From Cristatella mucedo (lineage: Eukaryota; Bryozoa; Phylactolaemata; Cristatellidae), in NCBI GenBank assembly GCA_009760855.2, contig WPIO01000031.1, positions 2,981,001 to 3,045,000 of the forward strand: a stretch of 64,000 nt of DNA, written 5' to 3'. Under the pieces are notes generated by a model that made no database searches, was not told where the DNA came from, and saw only the letters and a program-made list of their open reading frames with translations. The translations under genes and the position numbers were made by a program. Shown here in pieces: positions 58,281 to 64,000 of the stretch (positions within the stretch are counted from its first letter, which is position 1; each line of letters starts with the position of its first letter).

Positions 58281-59180
58281 CTGCGCGTGAGAGCCGCCGA
58301 AAAGCGATGCCGCCGTGTCTACTGGGTGGACGGCAGCTTGATGGTCGCGAGCACTGGGGATAGCACTCAGTGTTATGGTCGGTCAGGAAGGGGCACGGCT
58401 TGGTTGGGCGTGGCGAGCCGCTAGGCGGACAAAGCCTTTCGCGCTCGCGAGGCTGGAAGGCGGAGATTTGCGCTGTAATGCAACTATCTGTCGGGCTTCG
58501 GCGAAACTGGCGCCACTCGACAGTAGCGTCGCGCTCCTTGTTTCCTACCTCACGCACATGCCCCGTACGAGACTCGTCGAAGCCTCGGATCTGCATTCAC
58601 CGGCAAATTCGTCTCTGCTGCTTATTGGTCAGAGGGCGGTTTCGCTCTACACCTCGAAACAGGCAGTGGAGTGGATGGCTGAGACTTCGAGCCAGGCAGT
58701 AAAATCGTGCGTTCGCATTGTCACGCGAAAGTTACCGTGTGCTATTGCTCGTGCTCGACCCCTGTGACTCTTGTGACTGACCACCTGAGACTGCCGCAAT
58801 AGTGCTAAGGATTTGGGCTTGTCCTTTTTTGAGCTGAGTTCTTAAAATTTATATTCTGCTTTATTTAGCGTAATTATACATCTGTCATTTTTGTGATTTT
58901 TTTGGTTGAAAAGAAATTACTTTCCAAATGTCGTGCATCTTTTGAGGATTTGGCAAACGGTTTTTATAGCGAATGATATTGAATCAACTGGTATTTCTAA
59001 ATTCCTTCGTTTGGGATACTAGGCTGCTGACTGCAGTCTTCGCTCTCCAAGGATTTCAGAAGGTCGACAATTCAGCCATTATTACATCAAAAGATAGTTA
59101 ATGCCACCATTGTCGTTTTTGCCAAGTTATTTAAAGATCGTTCAATTGGTGCATGTGAATGACTGCTAGATTTTATTGGG

Positions 59181-59367
59181 CAGCAGTTCCCAACCTGTGG
59201 CTTGCGACCATTTTGGGGGTCGAACGACTCTTTCACAGGGGTCGCCTAAGGCCGTCGGAGAACACGCACGTCCAAATTTCGCACACAATAATTTTATGGT
59301 TGGGGGTCGCCACAACATGCGGATATGTATTTAAGAGTCGCGGCATTAAGAAGGTTGAGAACCACAG
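59181..59367 (+). mobile_element. SPIN-like non-autonomous hAT transposon
   Basis: 187-bp element with imperfect terminal inverted repeats (CAGCAGTTCCCAACCT at the left; right end AAGGTTGAGAACCACAG; 12 of 16 positions pair). The interior contains the stretches I know from SPIN hAT elements: GGGGGTCGAACGACTC, TTTCACAGGGGTCGCCTAAG, ATTTTATGGTTGGGGGTCGC and GTCGCGGCATTAAGAAGG. The flanking 8 bp are TTATTGGG at the left and TTCTTGGG at the right, a 7/8 match, as expected of the 8-bp duplication made by hAT transposases. There is no transposase frame. It lies in a sodium channel intron, so it was inserted without breaking the gene. Confidence 0.82.
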
Positions 59368-60402
59368 TTCTTGGGGAATAAATCCCAGATCGACTGGAAC
59401 ATTGCTCCTCCCCATCTACAATTGAGCCTATAAGGTACAGTTGCTCTTAATTGCAGTTATGATCCACTAGCGGTCTGGATACCTTCTGCTTTGGTGCTGC
59501 ACCTACAAGCCACCAGCCTTGATTCAAAGGCTCACATAGGTGTTTTTACATGTCGGCAAGTACTAGTACCGTCGTGAGCTCAGTGCTTGCGGCTTAACGA
59601 CTTGGGTGAGGAGCTGCTACAGCCTGGTCGAAAAAGGACTCCAGCCTTTCGACGTAAGACACCCCTATCTATGAGACTGGACTGAGGCAACAGAGCACCT
59701 AGTCGCCTCAGCCTCAGCTGCTGATGCTCAAAGTTTTAAAAAGACAATGCCAAAAAGTACTACCACAGGGCAGGATTAACATGAAAAAGCAATAAATGTA
59801 GCAAGTTATTAGTGCTGACACCTCGGTTAGCCTATTAGGAGTTAAAAACGAGTATAATTGACTTGCTTGGCTGTTACAGATGAGTTATGCTCAAGATGTG
59901 ATGCACTCTTTCAACTCTCGATGACTTCTGAAAAATGCCGGACATGGCTCTTAAGATACACTTTAAGAGGGAGGAATACTTGAAGCGCCCAGTCAAGCTT
60001 GCTTTGCAGTGCTCCGCTGGCACTACAAAGTTATATCCGACCAGAAAGCTGAGAGTTTTAGAAGCCAGAAAATATTACAGATACGTCAAGACAGGATCAT
60101 TGCCGTGTTTTTGCACGTAGTAAGAAAACCAAGGTGGCAATGTAAATAATTTTCTTACAAAATTGGTTGATAAGGCAAATCCTATGCTGTTGAAACTTTG
60201 TTTGCCAGTAGTCCACAACACAATAAAATATCTTAGGTTAAATCTTGATCGTAGTGTGCCTGGATTTTTCGGGCCAGCAGTGTAAATATGTATTTGCGCC
60301 AGTGTTCGTGCGTGTGTATGTGTCTTTGAGCGTTTGTGAGTGTGTCTGCATCAATCATTACTTATATTTCTATCCTTATCTTCACATCTATGACTGTTTC
60401 TA

Positions 60403-60404
<2 letters not shown>

Positions 60405-60462
<58 letters not shown>

Positions 60463-60518
60463 TATACTGTTTCTATATCTACCTCTTCATCTGTATGTCT
60501 ACGTACAGGTTGTCTCTC

Positions 60519-60579
<61 letters not shown>
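60405..60579. repeat. (AT)n and (CT)n microsatellites in an intron
   Basis: (TA)n at 60405-60459, a short spacer, then (CT)n at 60511-60579. The plus frame 60245-60715 is made mostly of these repeats. Confidence 0.95.
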
Positions 60580-60582
<3 letters not shown>

Positions 60583-60695
60583 CCATCTCGCTCACTTTCC
60601 AGTTTCTTTCTTCGTAGTTCGGCTTGAGCTGACCACTATTGCTAATGCTGCCAAATTGCTCCTTTTCACAGCTGACATAAATCTTCATTGCATAC

Positions 60696-60833
60696 CTTCT
60701 TTTTCTGAGCGTTGAAGTTGTCGATTATTACACCGATGAATAGGTTGAGAGTAAAAAATGAGCCAAATACTATAAAACAGACGAAGTACAGGTACGTCCA
60801 TACATTTTTCTCCTCTTGCGGTTGCATGTCCGG
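60696..60833 (-). CDS. Voltage-gated sodium channel, domain III S6 exon
   Basis: 138 nt, phase 0 at both ends, acceptor CACTTTTAG and donor AAG|GTATGC. It encodes 46 residues: [20 protein letters not shown], then [20 protein letters not shown] and NAQKKK. This is the near-invariant domain III S6 of Nav channels ([19 protein letters not shown]). The frame differs from the longer open frame annotated by simple ORF finding here; an in-frame TAG immediately before the acceptor fixes the exon start. Confidence 0.95.
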
Positions 60834-60914
60834 CTAAAAGTGTGAAGTCCGATGAGCCGCAAGCACGATGAGTCGCTCCTACGTAGTCGCCAGGCGCGAA
60901 CAACGCATGGGCGG

Positions 60915-60946
<32 letters not shown>

Positions 60947-61125
60947 CAAGGGGAAGAGAGGAAAATTGTCTTGTAGCGGATGCTTGACCAAAAGATCGCT
61001 GGGTTTCGTAAGCCAGTTGCAAGATGGAATTACGGATTAGCAAAGCAGCGAGCGAGGAACTTGATTTTGATGCGACGACCGTGGGACTCAGAACCTCGAC
61101 TCGTAGCGAGCCTAGAGAGGCCTAC
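60834..61125 (-). other. sodium channel intron, 292 nt, with (GGCA)n
   Basis: Donor AAG|GTAGGC, acceptor TTTTAG. A (GGCA)n tetranucleotide run lies at 60913-60949. Confidence 0.85.
60913..60949. repeat. (GGCA)n microsatellite
   Basis: About nine tandem GGCA units inside a sodium channel intron. Confidence 0.95.
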
Positions 61126-61182
61126 CTTGTCTGGCGCGTCCACAGCGTCGTACATGATCTCTATCCAGCCTTTGAACGTTGC
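61126..61182 (-). CDS. Voltage-gated sodium channel, domain III pore exon
   Basis: A 57-nt exon (19 codons, phase 0 at both ends) with a strong acceptor (GCTCTTTTTAG) and donor GACAAG|GTAGGC. It encodes ATFKGWIEIMYDAVDAPDK, the domain III selectivity filter. The Lys in TFKGW is the third letter of DEKA, which gives Na+ over Ca2+ selectivity; Nav2-type invertebrate channels have Glu there. Too short for ordinary ORF detection. The exon before it, which should end in the 'LFQV' part of the pore helix, was not found in 61183-64000, so it probably lies past the window edge. Confidence 0.94.
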
Positions 61183-61534
61183 CTAAAAAGAGCAAACGAG
61201 GCCGACTTCTAAGAGCTCTCGCGAATATCGTCGCGTGTAAGCGGACACCGGGTTCCTCTAGCCGGCTCCTCCTTATCTCGCCTTCTCGCCTTCTTGCCTT
61301 CGCCCCCACCCGAACGCAGTTATCCCTTGCCCCATCTTACCAACTCGGCAAGCAGCTGGCCTTTGGTGGCTTCGGCGGCTTTACCCAAAACTCGTCGGCC
61401 CCTTGGCCTAGACGTGGTGCACTGGAACGTGGCCGCAGCGAAGCTGAAGGTAGGTGGATGAAAGGGTACTGCTTTCTTGTATGTATTGTGAACTTTATTA
61501 AAAAATCACCCTAGCTCATGGGCGGGAAAATGCC

Positions 61535-61655
61535 TCCCTGGTTGGCCCAGGGGTAAGGCACTAGTCCTTATGCTACCCTGGCAGAGGTCTTGAGCTGCGT
61601 GGCATATGTAAAACGCCTGGATAGAGATTAATTTCTTTTAGAGTGCTAACCAAGT
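61535..61655 (+). repeat. SINE family S2
   Basis: 'ttggcccaggggtaaggcac' (A-box-like), 'aggtcttgagctgcgtggca' (degraded B box) and the tail 'aaacgcctggatagagatta' with 'cttttagagtgct'. Matches 44930-45075 in order. Confidence 0.75.
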
Positions 61656-61658
61656 CCA

Positions 61659-61807
61659 GCATATATATATATATATATGCATATATATATATATATATAT
61701 ATGCATATATATATATCATTTTGTTTGTTTTTCAAGCATGATTTTTTACTTATATCTATGCATATCATATATGCATATATATATATGCTTTATCAAGTGC
61801 AATATTA

Positions 61808-61838
<31 letters not shown>

Positions 61839-61890
61839 GCATATATATATATATATTATATATATATATATGCATATATATATATATGCC
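61659..61890. repeat. (AT)n microsatellite cluster with TGCATATA variants
   Basis: Several (TA)n blocks separated by 'tatgcatata' and two unique inserts. 'ttttcaagcatg' and 'gctttatcaagtgc' occur between blocks. Reads over this block will be hard to assemble. Confidence 0.92.
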
Positions 61891-62079
61891 GGACTTGGTA
61901 TATACGTAAATATTTTTTTATTTGTATATCTGTGTGCATGTATTTATCTATTTGAATATTCTTAACTTGTAAAAGAGGAATTAAAGTAGTCTTGACAAAA
62001 CGTTTAAAATAAGCAGTCTAAATGAATGCTGCACCATTAATAGGGCGTGCCCATATTTTGCAATTATATGAATCCAGCA

Positions 62080-62610
62080 GGCAATCTTGACTGTGGATTG
62101 GATGCGGTCATCTAGCGAAAGGTCATTCGTAACAGAAAGCAAGATTTCGTACAAAGGCCATCGGCAACATGCTGGCTGAGACTATGCTATGATTAAGATT
62201 TCTGTTTCTTAGTGAGTCCGGGTGTTTATGATTGGGATTTATGCTACTTAGTGATTCCGGGTGTATTCCAAACTTTCAGGATGGTCATTTAATTTAAGAT
62301 AGTTGCTGAGTAAGCCTAAGATACATTAAGACTGGGAAGGATGGGGGCGCAGGTAGTGCTGCCAAGTGTAACTCAGGGGAATGGAAGAATCGGATCGGTG
62401 CAAACGTACAGCTCAGTGCCATCCTCATCAAAATTATACTCTGCTCCAAGATTACATGGACAAGTGGGAGAGAATATACTTTGAAAAGAGAAGGACTGAC
62501 AACGGTTTCCTTGCGGGACGATACGTTTAAGGCCCCACGAATCCCCACTCGGAAGCTTCCATTAACACAGGATCTAAACCATGGCAGTGCTAAACCGGAG
62601 ATTAACTAGC
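62080..62610 (-). mobile_element. LINE family B, RT fragment
   Basis: Minus-strand remnants of the region before and after YADD (VVSPSLFKVYSLPLVHVILE; degraded ADDTQLY at about 62405-62440) and of the LSLDDH block at about 62100. Broken frames. Confidence 0.65.
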
Positions 62611-62615
62611 AATAT

Positions 62616-62870
62616 AATGTATCTCCATCTGTAACTCCTCAAAGCAACAAAGACTAAGTGGGTGTTACGCATGAGAGGTTTTTATAGCACTCACAGGCTA
62701 AGCGGCTTTCGGTACGCATTCGGTAGCACACAGACTTCATCTTATGCAGCAAAGAGAAAGTGGGAACTATAGCAGAGTCTAGAGAGCAGTTAAGGTAGTG
62801 AGTGGCATGGAAGTAGCAGCTAGGAACAGCTGGAAAGGATGAGCCATAGTTGGCAGCATCCGAGGACCCA
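62616..62870 (-). mobile_element. LINE family A, 3' end
   Basis: Minus strand: tail side 'taatgtatctccatctgtaa' at about 62616, the 3' UTR with 'gcggctttcggtacgcattc', and 'ggtagtgagtggcatggaag', shared with 20340-20390 and 33060-33090. 5' truncated at about 62870. Confidence 0.8.
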
Positions 62871-63264
62871 TCATTTATAGTCACTGCGAAGATAGTAGCG
62901 GAGTACCCGAAGGTATCGTAGAGAAATTAGGTAAAGGTCTACACCACGCTATGAGTCACCCGAGGTCGCTCTCTAGTGCTGAGAGGAATGGCGTGACGAT
63001 ATGTGATCGAGAATGACCTGGAGATTGATGCTGTCAAATGACAACTCAAGATCCGGAAGAATTAGAAGACGGATTTAACTAAGTTGGAATTTCTGAGGAA
63101 CCTTGTTGCATACAAAAAGATAAAATGTTTATGCCACTTTGAAACAATTCATTGCCATCATATCACGCAGCTGTTATGCAACCGGGATAACTGCTGCAAG
63201 AAGCTAGCATGCGAGAACTTGAGTCTGAGTGAGAAAGATGGCTGGAGATCACGACTAATTTAGT
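62871..63264. other. no feature recognised
   Basis: A decayed LINE-like piece may be present near 62940-63050 ('gagaatgacctggagattga'), but it is too diverged to call. Confidence 0.35.
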
Positions 63265-63745
63265 CCTTGAGCTCTCAACGATGGCATCCTCAATTACTTC
63301 GCTCTCGTCAATCACATCTTCTATCAGTAGGCTTCCACAGGTCACATCCTCGATTGCTGAAAAGACTCCATCGATTACATCCTCAGTTACATCTCGTCAC
63401 CGTGCTCCCATCAGTTAAATCCTAAATCGATGAGCTCCCATCGCTCACATTCTCTAGGACAGGGCGCGTGTGTCAATCAAAACTAGTCACTGAGCACTCA
63501 CCAATTACATCCTTAATCAGTGAGCTCCTATTGACCATTTCCTGATACTCAGTCCCCATCAACTACATCCTCAATCACTGAACTCCTATCGATGAGTTCC
63601 TCCGACACAGAGTTCCTATTAATCACATTCTGTCGCTGAGCTCACATCAATAACATCCCTAATCACTAAGCTCCCTCCCATCGATCACTTCCCCTCCGGT
63701 ACAGTGCTCATATTGATCACATCCTGTAACTGAGCTAGCATCTGA
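63265..63745. repeat. degenerate minisatellite, unit about 28-33 bp
   Basis: At least a dozen imperfect tandem units of the type 'cacatcctcaatcactgagc' plus 'tcccatcgat' run through 63265-63745. Unit length varies and many point changes exist. Neither strand stays open through it. Confidence 0.8.
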
Positions 63746-64000
63746 GCATTGAGTACCATTCTTGTACAGCTCCCATGCACTAGCGGAAGCAAGGTGTGCA
63801 TAATGCCTCCAAACCAGAAGCTTCCGCTTAAAGCTCCTACTTCCGGCCATTCAGTAGACATCAATTCGATCCCTTGGCCTTGCAGGCAGATAATCGTCCT
63901 TCGACCCCTGGCGTGCCGACCTCATCCCTTGATTTACAGCCAGTCAACCAATAGGAGAACGACCGAGCAGCCGGTTCACTCTGCTGCTCGGTGGAGAAGG
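63746..64000. other. window end, nothing recognised
   Basis: Short unassigned segment; the sodium channel gene is expected to continue beyond 64000. Confidence 0.4.

Larger units (their letters stand above)
58281..60695 (-). other. sodium channel intron, 2.4 kb, repeat-rich
   Basis: Donor AAG|GTATGC at 60695, acceptor at 58281. It contains a SPIN-like hAT transposon (59181-59367), an (AT)n run (60405-60459) and a (CT)n run (60511-60579). The open frames inside it (for example 58375-58767 plus, 59935-60120 plus) show no known domain. Confidence 0.85.
61183..62079. other. probable sodium channel intron, left part; SINE and AT repeats
   Basis: If the gene continues to the right, this is intronic. 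It holds an S2 SINE piece and a long (AT)n block, listed separately. No channel exon was seen. Confidence 0.5.

Noticed and set aside
60245-60715. 156-codon plus frame
   Set aside because: Mostly Ile-Tyr and Leu-Ser from (AT)n and (CT)n in a sodium channel intron.
63265-63745. CRISPR-like array
   Set aside because: Units are imperfect and contiguous without unique spacers, in a eukaryotic genome; it is a minisatellite.
61183-64000. Further sodium channel exons (domain III S1-S5 and start of the pore)
   Set aside because: I searched the minus strand for the pore helix before ATFKGW, S4-like Arg patterns and good donors and found none, so they are assumed to lie outside the window.

Overview
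This is animal (bilaterian invertebrate) genomic DNA. The genes have spliceosomal introns with GT/AG borders, and the intervening DNA is AT-rich and full of non-LTR retrotransposons (LINEs), tRNA-derived SINEs and long dinucleotide microsatellites. The recognisable proteins are a voltage-gated sodium channel, a beta-1,3-galactosyltransferase-like enzyme and two peptide-type GPCRs. A lophotrochozoan (mollusc, annelid or free-living flatworm) would fit, but I cannot fix the species from the sequence.

Layout. 1-5.2 kb: end of a LINE copy, SINE pieces, no recognised gene. 5.19-6.98 kb (minus): a two-exon GT31 glycosyltransferase gene. 7.9-34.6 kb: a repeat graveyard with two LINE families (called A and B here), two SINE families (S1, S2), nested and inverted insertions, and a few isolated candidate exons near 24-25 kb. 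35.6-36.9 kb (minus): an intact intronless GPCR gene in a very GC-rich island. 37.85-39.4 kb (minus): the best-preserved LINE B copy, with an uninterrupted reverse transcriptase core. 47.6-48.75 kb (minus): a second GPCR, paralogous to the first, open throughout except for one TAG where the paralog has a tryptophan. 52.2-53.1 kb (minus): three weak candidate exons. 56.3-61.2 kb (minus): the last five exons of a Nav-type sodium channel. I assembled them by eye into 558 continuous residues, from the domain III pore to the C-terminus. The remaining exons must lie to the right of the window.

The most interesting items are these. (1) A 187-bp non-autonomous hAT transposon in a sodium channel intron has the body of the SPIN ('Space Invader') group and a near-perfect 8-bp target duplication; this group is known for horizontal transfer across animal phyla. 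(2) The amber codon in the second GPCR would be restored to Trp by A-to-I editing, or else marks a very young pseudogene. (3) A 324-nt sodium channel intron is stop-free and in frame, so its retention would add 108 residues next to the domain IV voltage sensor. (4) SINE S2 and LINE B share a structured 3' tail. (5) The same chimeric LINE A element occurs at two separate loci.

Apart from the two GPCRs, which are tandem paralogs on one strand, the genes show no obvious joint function; the sodium channel and GPCRs suggest neuronal expression by family knowledge only. All repeat boundaries and splice sites were read by eye and are approximate unless a splice site is quoted.
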